DNA from: Protula sp. h YS-2021
Taxonomy: Eukaryota; Annelida; Polychaeta; Sabellida; Serpulidae
Reading direction: 5' to 3'
Length of the DNA stretch: 64,000 nt
Assembly (NCBI GenBank): GCA_949752745.1
Contig: OX457027.1
Coordinates: 54,750,053-54,814,052 of the forward strand
Below, piece by piece: positions 54,817 to 64,000 of the stretch; within the stretch, counting starts at the first letter, position 1, and every line of letters starts with the position of its first letter. Under the pieces are notes generated by a model. It had not been told where the DNA came from. It worked only from the letters and a program-made list of their open reading frames with translations, and did not search any database. The position numbers and the translations under genes were made by a program.

Positions 54817-55084
54817 GGGTTCCCACGCACCTGGAAAAAACCTGGAAATGAAAACCCGAAGCTGGAAAACACATGGAAATTGAAAATTTTCTGAAAAAAA
54901 CCTGGAAAACATCTGGAAATCGATTCCTAAAATTTTCCAGGTTTTTTTTCAAGGCTTTCCAGGTTTTTCTCATACGACCCAATTTCATATATTGAATATT
55001 GCTTGATTTTTTTTTCGCGCCTTCGGCGTTCTATTAATCTGCGTTTTGCAGATTAATATATATATTAATATATATATATTAATA

Positions 55085-55094
55085 TATATAGTCC

Positions 55095-55130
<36 letters not shown>
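55085..55130. repeat. TA microsatellite left of the MITE
   Basis: Alternating AT directly before GTTACAGGG. Confidence 0.95.
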
Positions 55131-55133
<3 letters not shown>

Positions 55134-55582
55134 ACAGGGAATCTGTGAAATTAGGGATTTCATGAAATCCCTAGTGGATTCGTGTAATAACTTGATCAAT
55201 CAATTTCGATGCTTTTATTGAGAATTTTCATGTTTGCAATGTAGTATTTAACCGAAATTAATAGTAGATTTTGAATTAAAATACTCAAAGCACTCGATTG
55301 CCAAACTGTCAATCATGTAATACTTCAGTACCTGAATTTAGCGATATTTTTTGTCTTATGTAACTTTTGTCACATTTTCCGCTAAATTCTGTTATTTTGG
55401 ATGGTTATGTTATAAATTCCAATTCCTTTCGATGTGAAAAGGGATACACAGTTTTGAAGAACCACTACACAGCCTTCCTGAATGGATAATTTTTCAAAAT
55501 AGATTTATAATCAATATGAGCTTATTCATTACACGAATTCCCTAGGGTTTTCATGAAATCCCTAATTACACAGATTCCCTGT

Positions 55583-55585
<3 letters not shown>
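55131..55585. mobile_element. 455-bp MITE with terminal inverted repeats of about 58 bp, inserted in a TA microsatellite
   Basis: The left end begins GTTACAGGGAATCTGTG and the right end finishes CACAGATTCCCTGTAAC; the inverted match continues for about 58 bp with a few mismatches, through TTACACGAAT at the inner edge. Each repeat contains a near or perfect inner palindrome (left: GGGATTTCATGAAATCCC). Both outer edges meet ATATATAT, so the target was TA-rich. No open frame inside. Confidence 0.85.

Positions 55586-55632
<47 letters not shown>
55586..55632. repeat. TA microsatellite right of the MITE
   Basis: Alternating AT directly after CCTGTAAC; probably the other half of the microsatellite interrupted by the MITE. 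Confidence 0.95.
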
Positions 55633-55633
<1 letters not shown>

Positions 55634-56499
55634 TTAAGAGGGATTTTTACTTTATACCTTCAGACAGTTTTCAGTGACTTTATGTATTGAATACATTGAG
55701 TATTTTTGGCATAAAAATTGTTTAACGCTTTACAAACGTGGTTTAAATTTTGGCAGGAATAAAGTAAAGTAAAAGTAAAGTAAAGATCTCCCAAACTTCT
55801 TAACCTTGTTAAAAATATGCGTGGGTGGAACGGACGGCTATAAGGGATAATGTGGAGGCTGCAAAATTAGTCCTGGAAGGTAATAAATTGATGGTTTCAG
55901 AAACCTGGAAAATACCTGGAAATTGAAATTGCCGAAGACGTGGGAACTCCAGAATAGCTGTTATTTTTTTGCAGACTATAAGTCATTTGAAATGGAAGAA
56001 TTCCGAAGTCTTTTTGTGCAGCCTCGCATTTATTTGAACTACCAGAATTACGACGTGTTTCTCTTTTTATGCAGGGTTTCATTTATTGGAAGTGGCAGAA
56101 GTCCGTATTGTTGCAAGGCGTATTGTCGGAATGCCGTGACATACAATACTTCTGTGTCCTTTCGAACCAAATGTAAATTTTCAGGGCATGAAATTGTCAG
56201 GAGGTCTTAGTTAAAAAATGACCTGATATCAAAATAAAACCAATTGCCTCCTGAAAAGTTGTTAAAAATTCTCTATGCTCGAAGGAAGAAACTGATGTAC
56301 TAATTTTAGTTTTGGCCAGGTGTTTAACATTTCGCTTTTTGCAAAGCGGACCGCTCGCCCGCCAAAAGCCGAGAGTGTGAGTCGTGACTTCGAGTTTGTT
56401 CCTCCCCTTGCCATCTTTCCCCACTTTGATTTTTCTCTGTTTTTGTTTCCATGGATGTTCTTAAACATTACTGGACTAGAATTTAAAAAAAATATTATA

Positions 56500-56600
56500 C
56501 AGTAGCCTCTCGTTAATTCGTACCACGCGAGACCGGGGAATTTGGTACGAATTAACCGGGTGAACGAATTATCCGGGGAAAAACTGGATAAAAATGGAAT
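56500..56600. mobile_element. Left end of a pogo-like element
   Basis: TA followed by CAGTAGCCTCTCGTTAATTC, then 'ggtacgaattaaccgggtga' and 'cgaattatccgggg', the usual form of a Tigger-like end and its internal complement. I could not find a convincing right end. Confidence 0.5.
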
Positions 56601-58458
56601 AAAGATGATACACAACCCCATTTCTGGACACGTGAGATATATCTATTTAGATACATTTGTACAAGGTAAAAGGTCTTACTTTCTCGAAAAATGTATGATC
56701 TTTTTCAAATAATACTTTGTGAAAGGGCTGTCGGGGAAAGGTTTGTTTACAAAAGCAGAAATGCAACGGGTGTCTAGTAAAAGTGTTTGACATGTTCGGG
56801 TACACTCTTATTGGTGAGCACTGGCCGCTCCAGTTTTCTTTATTTTTGAATTTTTGACAGTGACTTATGAGTATAATTGCATAAATGAATCTGTTATTTC
56901 AGTAATAAGAAAAAGGGCCAACGATTATTGGGGAATTATGGATTTAGTCGGTTAGATATTTGTTTTGTTTACAAACACAAGAAACTAAATATGTGTCTAT
57001 TGAAAGTGTATAATATAAGCCTGTACTCATATGTTTTCTGTGCACTGGCCGCTCTAGTTCATTGACCTTTTGATCAGGATAGGATTTTTTGACATCCTAC
57101 ACAACAGTTTTGAGAAAAAGATGCGGCTCAGTGATTGGTTATGGTAACAGTTCATTCAAATAGTTATTGATAATTGCAGATAAGGATATTGCAGTGAGGA
57201 GGAAGTTTAGTCAGTTGGCAGAAATTCAGTTTGATGTTTGAATTATTTTATGTAAAGAATTTCCGGCATTATGACTGTAGTTCTAGCAAAAGTGGTAACT
57301 TGAGGCGAATGAACTTCTGCTTAAATATATCAAGAAGGTTATAATATATTTCACTTCTTTAAGATAAATTATTGAGACAATTAAATACGTGTGCATTGGG
57401 GGGAAATTACAGTTAGCTTAATAGTTATAAGTGAATCAAATTTACAGTATGGGTTGTAGTGCTGAATTTCTTGTAATCACGGAATAAATGTTGCGATTTA
57501 CTTTTATAGAGGGAAATCCTAAGTAGTTGTTTAGACTGGTAGAAGTGCTTGAGACCAATGTGTAACTGTTCATAAACAGCTGTAATTTTATTTTAGCTCA
57601 GATCTAAAGTGCCAGAAAAAAATCTTAACATTCATTTAACCTGTGATGTGATCAAGTGCCACAAGGTTGAAGCGCTATAAAATGAAGAAATACGTTCAAG
57701 TTATTGAAAGCAGAGTGCCAGCATTCCACCAGACTTCCCAAACCTTCTCCGTATTTTTTTTTATGTTCATAGGCTGAAAAATTTCCACTTAATGTTTACG
57801 TAAAATATAATAAATATTTTCTTTCAATAGAAAACAAAGACATGCCGCTTTGCTGTGAAACAAGTCTGTTAATTACCGTTAAAAGCCTTTCTGTTGTTTG
57901 GGTTTTCCGGTTTTTTATTGGTCGGTGCACGGGTTGGGCAAGGCATGTGGTTTGCCATAAACTAAGCAAGTCTACATTTCGGTATGGCTGACTCGAGTAA
58001 AGCAGTTGTGAGGAAGCATGCGTCTTTTGTTAATACTTTGCAAATACATTTTAATACTAGTAATGTTTATTTTTGCAGTTATTTGTTTTACGAAAACCGT
58101 TTTAAACAGGTGGAAATAAATATATGCGTGTATATTTCTTGTTTCTGTACCATTATCTTCTTTGAGCCTCGTCTCTGCCAAGAACGTGTCAGTATTGAGC
58201 TATTTGAGACCAGGAAGTGATTTAGCCTGTACCATATGCGGATTCGGTCTGATCCGTATCCGAATGCAGTTTTTAGGCCAACCGACTATCTTCGCTGGAC
58301 CATAGTCATTACTTGTGGTGGAATTTGTTGTCCGTTATGGGTGTGCTTGTATGTATATGTAAACAATTCTTTAAAATGCAACTCTTCATATATTTCTGGT
58401 CCGATTGCCATGAAATTTGATAGCAATGTCCTTTGGCCGATCTTTCAAACAGCTTTTT
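56601..58458. other. Intergenic DNA, nothing recognised
   Basis: About 1.8 kb AT-rich sequence with no supported gene or repeat boundary. Two segments with 'gcactggccgctc' (56819 and 57045) are loosely repeated. Confidence 0.4.
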
Positions 58459-59077
58459 AGACCAGCCGGCTATGTCGGACTGGTCTTATCCCATCAATAG
58501 AGGGGTTTCCGCTGTCTGTATGTACGTGTGTAAACTTTTACTTAAAATGCTTCTTCAGTTTTGATCGGATTCCTCTCAAATTTTACGTGAATGTTCTCTA
58601 GGTAGGCCTGTCTTAAAAACTTTTTTTTTTTTGGCAATCCGCCAAAAAATGGCTAAATCGGGGGGGGGGGGGACATTTGAAAATTTTCGGTTACCAATTT
58701 TCAAAATGCTTCTTTTCCCACAATTTTAATCAGATTTTCTTCAAATTTTGCACAAAAAATTGGCCAAATGGAGGACATTTTTTAATTTTTTGGTGTCTTA
58801 TTTTCAGTGCTTCTCCCACAATTTTGATCGGATTCCTTTCCAATTTTGGACCGTTGTTTTCTAGGTAGGCCTCTGTTGAAAAACTACTTTTTTTTGGCGA
58901 TCTGCCAAAAATTGGCTAAATAGGGGGCATTTAAAATTTTTTGTTGCCAATTTTTAAAAAGCTTCTTCTCGAACAATTTTGATCAGATTTTCTTCAAATT
59001 TTGTACGAATGTTCTTAACATATTCCTCCCTTGGAAATTTACTTTTTAGGCGATCCGTAAAAAATTGGGGGAATTTT
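58459..59077 (+). repeat. Hairpin-capped tandem array, left part
   Basis: Begins with AGACCAGCCGGC, loop, GTCGGACTGGTCT (58459-58486), followed by 'ctgtctgtatgtacgtgtg' and 'taaacttttacttaaaatgc', then 150-bp units with 'cttctcccacaattttgatc', 'tcttcaaattttgtacgaat' and 'ggcgatctgccaaaaattgg'. It is interrupted at 59078 by another capped element and resumes at about 59945. Confidence 0.8.
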
Positions 59078-59922
59078 TAGCCCTCAGCCAATATTGGCTG
59101 AGGGCTATTGCTATCTGTCTGTCTGTCCGTCCGTCTGTCTGTCCGTGAACTTTTTTTGTCCGGGCGATTTCTCAAAACGTATTCATCGGATCTTCACCAA
59201 ACCTTACAGGAAGGAAGTATATATAGTGTAGATGTGCAACAGGGGTTCAAATTCGTCTCTTGTTCGTCCGTCTGTCCGTCCGTCGCACTTTAAACTTTTT
59301 TCGTGTCCGGGCGATATCTCAAAAAGTATTCATCGGATCTTCACCAAACCTTACAGGAAGGATATAGATATATAGTGTAGATGTGCAACGGGGGATTCAA
59401 TTTGTCTCTTGTCCGACTGTCCGTCCGTCACACTTTAAACTTTTTCTTGTCTCGGCGATATCTGACAAACTATTCATGGGACCTTCACCAAACCTCACAG
59501 GAAGGAAGAATATATAGTACAGATGTGCAGCGGGGGGTTCAGTTTGTCTCTTGTCTGTCCGGCCGTCACACTTTAAACTTTTTTCTCGTTCGGGCGATAT
59601 CACAAAACTATTCATTAGATCTTCACCAAACATTACAGGAAGAAAGTATATATAGTATAGATGTGAACGGTGGGTTCAATTTGGCCAGTATCCACTTGTC
59701 TGTCCGCCCGCCGCCTTTAAACTTTTTTCTTGTCCGGGCGATATCTCAAAAACTATTTATTGGATCTTCACCAAACCTTACAGGAAGGAAGTATATGTAG
59801 TGCAGATGTGCAAGGACCCCTCCGTCGCTCCATCCGTTGCACCTTGCATATTGTTTTTGTTGGGGCGGTATTTCAAAAGAGTAACTGGGCAACACTGATG
59901 TAACCGCTATTGGCTGAGGGCT
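59078..59922 (+). mobile_element. Palindrome-headed, TCCG-microsatellite element nested in the array
   Basis: A perfect 30-bp palindrome (59078-59107; arms TAGCCCTCAGCCAAT and its complement) starts the element, followed by TCTG/TCCG microsatellite. Four to five units of about 130 bp follow, each with 'gtccgggcgatatctcaaaa', 'attcatcggatcttcaccaa' and 'taggtgtgcaac'-like phrases. The right end TATTGGCTGAGGGCT (59908-59922) is the exact inverted copy of the first 15 bases AGCCCTCAGCCAATA (59079-59093). Confidence 0.75.
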
Positions 59923-59944
59923 GTGCATCTTCGATGGCTATGTT

Positions 59945-60790
59945 TTGAATTTTTTGGTGTCTAATTTTCAAAATGCTTCTTCTCCCACAATTTTCATAGG
60001 ATGCCTTTCCAATTTTGTACGATTGTTCTCTAGGTAGGCCTGTCTTGAAAATTTACTCTTTGGCGATCCGCTAAAAATCGGCTAAATGGGGGGACATCTG
60101 TAATTTTATGATTAGAAATTCTCAAAATGCCTCTTTCCACATAAGTTTGATCATATTTTCTTCAAATTATGTACGATTATTCCCTAGGTAGACCTTTTTT
60201 GAAAAATGACTCATTTTGGCGATCCGCCAAAAATTGGCCATATGACAGGCATTTCTTAATTTTTTTGTCTAATTTTCAAAATGCTTCTTCTCCCACAACT
60301 CTGATCGTTTTTTTTTCAAATTTTGACAGTTGTTCTCTAGGTAGGCCTCACGTGAAAAATTACTTATTTTGGCGATCTGCCAAAAATTAGCTAACTGGGG
60401 GGGGGGAGTTAAAATTTTTTGTTGCCAGTTTTCAAAATGCTTCTTCTCGAACAATTTTGATCAGATTTTCTTCAAATTTAGTACGAATGTTCTCAATATA
60501 GTCCTCCCATGAAAATTTTTTTTTTTTGGCGATCCGCCAAAATGGCCAAATAGTGGACATTTTTAAAATTTTTTGGGGCCTAATTTTCATAATGCTTCTC
60601 GAACAATTTTGATCAGATTTTCTTTAACTTTCGCATGAATTTTCAGTAGTTAGGGCTCTCTTGAAATCTTACTGCTTCTGGCGATCCGCCAAAAATTGAC
60701 TAAGTAGGGGACATTTTTTAATTTATTATCGTTTAGTTTTGAAAATGCTTCTCTTGTCCCTCTTGAGAAAGTAATTTTTTGGGGCGATCC
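59945..60790 (+). repeat. Hairpin-capped tandem array, right part
   Basis: Continuation of the 58459 array after the nested element: about five more units with 'aaaatgcttcttctcccaca' and 'ggcgatccgccaaaaattgg'. It ends abruptly in the 51-bp satellite at about 60800. Confidence 0.75.
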
Positions 60791-60794
60791 GCCA

Positions 60795-61200
60795 AAACTT
60801 GTAAGTTGAATAAACATGCGCACTGCTTCGAAATCGAACCGCGCATCGACGCAAGTTAAATAAATATGCCCACTGGTCCAAAATACAAACCACGCGTCAA
60901 TGCAAGTTAAATAGACATGCATCAACGCAAATTAAATCAACATGCGTGCTGGTCCGAAATGCTAACCGCTTATCAACACAAGTTAATAAATATGCGCACT
61001 GGTCCGAACTGTGAACCACTCGTCAACGGAAGTTGAATATACATGCGCATTGGTCCGAAATGCGAACTGCGCATCGACGCAAGTTAAATAAACATGCACA
61101 CTGGTCTAAAATAAGAACCACACATCAATGCAAATTAAATAAACATGCGCACTGGTCCGAAAAGTCAAACGCGCATCAACACAAGCTAAACAAGTGTTCA
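60795..61200. repeat. 51-bp satellite block, third locus
   Basis: About eight units with 'aagttaaataaacatgcgca' and 'tggtccgaaatgcgaac'; a stray unit fragment recurs at 61605-61640. Same family as 35811-37815. Confidence 0.85.
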
Positions 61201-61604
61201 GTAAAACTGATGAATGTCCCCCGCCACGAACTATGGTCGAATCAAAAAATAATGCGACGTCGCACAACTTCAACTATTTTCACTGTAGAAAAAATCAAAA
61301 GCCGGCTGAAATACCGCGTGCACAAAGTTGCACTCTAGGCAACAGAAATGCTAAAACATTGCCTATTTTCAACAAGTTGCTATTTCGTCATTTTTTGTTC
61401 GAATCGAAAAATAATGCGACGTCGCACAACTTCAATATATGTATTTTCACTGTAGCAAAAATCAAAAGCCAGGGTTGAATAGCGGCTGAGATATCGCGTG
61501 CACAAACTTGTGCTTCCAGACGGACGGCTCGACGGACGGACAGACGGACAGACCCGAATTCTATAGTCCAACGCTCCGCGCTACGCGGCGGCGGGGGACT
61601 AATA
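61200..61604 (-). repeat. Duplicated segment ending in GACGGA microsatellite and GC-rich cap
   Basis: A segment with 'cgaatcaaaaaataatgcga' and 'cgtcgcacaacttcaa' occurs at about 61230 and again at 61390. It is followed by 'cggacggacagacggacaga' and CGCTACGCGGCGGCGG ending GGACTAA, as at 18595-18665. It is inserted inside the 51-bp satellite (61200 / 61605). Confidence 0.7.
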
Positions 61605-61816
61605 AACATGTGCACTGGTCGGAAATGCAAACCCCGCAAAATAATACATACCAAAGCATTAAAACTTAAGTCGTGATATTTTAGACGCGGCGTTTTCTTG
61701 TTTTAAAAAACCATATGTGTTTGGTCGTTTCTGGTCGTTTCTGCTGCTTGAATTAATTGTGTATGTCCGACAGTACATGTCAACAGTACACGTGTGTGGA
61801 TACAATGTCGATACGC
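61605..61816. other. 51-bp satellite fragment and short spacer
   Basis: 61605-61640 is a satellite unit fragment; the rest is unassigned. Confidence 0.5.
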
Positions 61817-62020
61817 TGTTCGAAGGTATTTTTCTGGGAAACAAATGTTTGTATGTATTTATCGGTTCGGGTCCGTTGCTAAATTAATTATTCAGCTAGC
61901 TCATTGCCATCTCGTCTTTTGAAGCCCAATTTTTCAGGAAAAATTCCCTTGTTCATGCAAGCTGGATTTGGTCTTGTCGCTTTTCGTAAGCTGGGGCTTT
62001 GTCCTTGGACAAACTTGTAC
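61817..62020 (+). repeat. Dispersed module, copy 2
   Basis: Counterpart of 47726-47990: 'ttgtatgtatttatcggt', 'gctaaattaattattcagct' and 'ctttgtccttggacaaactt' in the same order after the 51-bp satellite. Confidence 0.75.
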
Positions 62021-62340
62021 AATGTGACTACCACTTTTGGCAACCAGACAAGCTTATTCATAGATTCATTAGATCTCGGCTGGTCACAATGTCCCTGGAC
62101 ATTGTTGTTTATTTGGCTAAAATTAACAAAAGTATTGGCCAAATATGGGAAAACACAAAAAATACTCCCTTTATGCCCGATTCAATTGAAATTTAACAGG
62201 AATGTTCCCCTCAAGCTCCTGCGTTAGGCTTTTATTTTGTTTGGCGATTTGACCAAAACTGGCCAAAATATTTGCCAAAACGGTAAAATACAAAAAACCA
62301 CAATGTGCTCCTTCTTGATACGCATTCACAAGTCAAATGG
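62021..62340. other. Non-coding repeat-derived DNA
   Basis: Contains CACAATGTCCCTGGACATTG, a palindromic motif shared with the SINE-like bodies at 2790 and 63205, and 'ttaacaggaatgttcccctc' / 'ttggcgatttgaccaaaact' phrases of the capped array family. Confidence 0.4.
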
Positions 62341-62344
62341 CAAG

Positions 62345-62420
62345 TTACCTCTATAGCTTAATCGGCAATGTATTGGACTTATTGACACGAGGTCCAGGCT
62401 TCAAGCCCTGCTGTGGGCGA
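62345..62420 (+). repeat. tRNA-like segment (A-box and B-box like)
   Basis: Contains TAGCTTAATCGGCAATG (A-box-like, TRGCnnARYnGG) and, 35-40 bp later, GGCTTCAAGCCCTGCTG (B-box-like). The acceptor stem does not close well and no CCA-type context exists, so a tRNA-derived SINE head or pseudogene is more likely than a working tRNA. Confidence 0.5.
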
Positions 62421-62694
62421 TTTTTTTTCATTGTCTGCCATTGTAGGCAATATTTATAGTTATTTCTCTTAAAGAAGCAGTGGCTTATTCGCCACAGGGG
62501 GGAATATTTGTGATCGACCGCGTGTCGGTCTGTCATCAACATCTTGTTAACACGATAACTTAAAACTGCTGCAAGGATTTTAATGAAACTTGGTATGTAG
62601 CTTCTATGGGAACAAACACAGATCGGTATTGTAATGGGTTTCGTCCAAGGAAAATACACCAACTGGACTTGGAAAATTTCAGCTATTGATTGAC

Positions 62695-63235
62695 TATTGA
62701 TAGCCGTGTTTAACTGATGGGGGAGGGGGGCCTGAGAATATGTGGGCTATGCACACTGCTCTAGTTTGTGTTGTCGACTGCGAAGCAAGACGCTGTAAGT
62801 TCGATCCAAAGTTAGAAATCAATCTATTTTCTGTATGTTTTGCTTGCCTGCGATATCTTTGGTGTCGCTCAAGGTGCTTAATAATATGTAAGTATACATG
62901 TGCGCGCTCTCGCAAAAAAAAAATTGTTCCGAGCATTTGCAGAAAGCATTTGCAGTACGGTTGTTCAGGGTGCGTAATGATACTTATTGACGGAGTTAGT
63001 AGTATTTTTGTTATCGGTCCGGCAAAAACTGGCCAAATAAACGAATAGCTTTAAGAGAAACACAAAAATGCTGTTCGTACCATAGATCGTGCCCGATTAC
63101 TTTTGATAGCAGTTTTGCCCATGAAGATCTGCCAAATCTGAATTTTGTCACAATTCGTAGGTTTCTCCTTTCATCTTTGTAATGTCTTTTACTTCTGGGC
63201 ACAATGTCCACTGACATTCTTGTTATGCGACTGTA
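62695..63235 (+). mobile_element. SINE-like element, second copy
   Basis: A weak tRNA-like head around 62740-62810 (B-box-like GTAAGTTCGATCC at 62788-62800) is followed at 63068-63220 by a body with TGCTGTTCGTACC, GATAGCAGTTTTGCC, AATTTTGTCACAATT and GGGCACAATGTCC. This order matches the minus-strand copy at 2770-3105. Confidence 0.45.
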
Positions 63236-63576
63236 AACAGTACTTTCATATACCAAGAAAATTAATATCCTTAAACAAATGTTTATATGAATTCTATAAA
63301 TACATAAAATAATTCAAAAGAAAATCCAAAGTCAAAGATGATCGATTTCTTGCATATTAGATGTACTGAGGCAAATACAGACAACACCTGCATATGGGAA
63401 AAGGTTGATAAATTTCTGGAGAACATTCAAGAGGTGGAACTTAGGAATATACACGTTTGAATAAAGGTCACAACTTTTCAAATTTTCCGCTGTTAGATGT
63501 GATTAAATTTCTGCCGTTTAAATGCCCTACCTTTAAAATAAATTCTGCTTTGATAAATAACTTTGATAAAGTTTTT
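63236..63576. other. Intergenic DNA, nothing recognised
   Basis: AT-rich, no supported feature. Confidence 0.4.
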
Positions 63577-64000
63577 AACCCAGGCGACTTTGTCGGACTG
63601 GGTTAGTCGTATCACTATAGGGGGCTTGATTGTATGTGCGTATGTTAAACTTTTTCTTTAAAATGCTACTCCTCCTATAGTTTTGATCCAATCGTTTTGA
63701 TATTACGCAGGAATGTTCCTGGGTGGTCCCCCACCTGGCTATTACTTTTTTGACGATTGACGAAAAACTGACAAAATGACGGCACTTTTTGTGCCCGTTT
63801 TGATCCATTTTTTAAATGCTACTGCCCCTACAGTTTCACTCTAATCGTTTAGATGTTATGCAGAGATGTTCCCCAGGGGTTCGCCTACCAGGCTATTTTT
63901 TTTTCGCGGTTCGCCAAAAACTGCCGAAACGACAGAACTATGAAGTTTGGCAAAAAGTGAAATAACTGGTAGTAAATAACTGAAGTGTCAAACCATTCAT
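63577..64000 (+). repeat. Hairpin-capped repeat copy B, running off the window
   Basis: AACCCAGGCGAC, TTT, GTCGGACTGGGTT opens a sequence that follows copy A (33297) almost base for base to the window edge, including 'tactcctcctatagttttga' units and 'ggtagtaaataactgaa'. Confidence 0.8.

Larger units (their letters stand above)
54817..55950. mobile_element. Element with GGGTTCCCACG ends and CCTGGAAA repeats, carrying a nested MITE
   Basis: Starts GGGTTCCCACGCACCTGG and ends GAAGACGTGGGAACTCC, which are inverted repeats. 'acctggaaa' recurs at both edges, and its complement 'tttccagg' occurs at 54935-54965, forming potential hairpins. In the middle lie a hairpin TTAATCTGC / GCAGATTAA (55035-55057), TA microsatellites and a separate MITE at 55131-55585. 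No transposase frame is present. Confidence 0.55.

Noticed and set aside
62345..62420. A functional tRNA gene
   Set aside because: A- and B-box-like motifs are present but the cloverleaf and acceptor stem do not close well; a SINE head or pseudogene fits better.

Overview
The window is eukaryotic, metazoan DNA. It has spliced genes with GT-AG introns, an animal-specific membrane protein gene, a BEL/Pao LTR retrotransposon, tRNA-derived repeats and large satellite arrays. The hairpin-headed repeats with GTCC-type microsatellites and internal tandem units resemble the Helentron-associated (pearl/DINE-like) repeats known from bivalves and other invertebrates. I therefore suspect a marine invertebrate, possibly a lophotrochozoan, but the species cannot be fixed from the sequence alone.

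Two host genes are visible. (1) On the minus strand, positions 2382 to 1 form one uninterrupted 794-codon reading frame that runs off the left edge. It is a large 5' coding exon of an acidic, low-complexity protein of unknown function, preceded by a splice-acceptor-like TTTCAG. (2) On the plus strand, seven exons between 24960 and 49517 join in frame, with correct splice sites, into a 314-residue orthologue of STIMATE (TMEM110), the ER membrane regulator of STIM1 and store-operated calcium entry. Its last intron (34033-49211, about 15.2 kb) is filled with satellite DNA.

Layout: 1-2388, coding exon of gene 1; 2.6-3.1 kb, 5S-like and tRNA-like SINE sequence; 3.4-7.5 kb, degenerate tandem repeats plus a pogo-type MITE; 7521-15731, an apparently complete BEL/Pao element on the minus strand with nearly identical LTRs and a TAGCC target duplication; 15.7-24.6 kb, intergenic DNA with more degenerate arrays and a GA microsatellite; 24.6-49.5 kb, STIMATE; 49.5-50.1 kb, a 46-bp minisatellite related to the last coding codons and stop of STIMATE; 51.3-52.3 kb, a 14-copy array of about 75 bp carrying two CACGTG boxes per unit; 53.6-56.6 kb, several MITE-like inverted-repeat elements, some nested; 58.4-64 kb, hairpin-capped arrays nested in one another, a second 51-bp satellite block and a second SINE-like copy.

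The main themes are STIMATE (likely calcium-entry control), the unknown gene 1, and repeat structure: hairpin-capped tandem arrays, two satellites (114 bp and 51 bp) whose periods are multiples of three and so create spurious open frames, and two local arrays just downstream of STIMATE. I see no bacterial features, CRISPR arrays or functional rRNA/tRNA genes. Homology statements rest on recognising motifs by eye; no database search was run.
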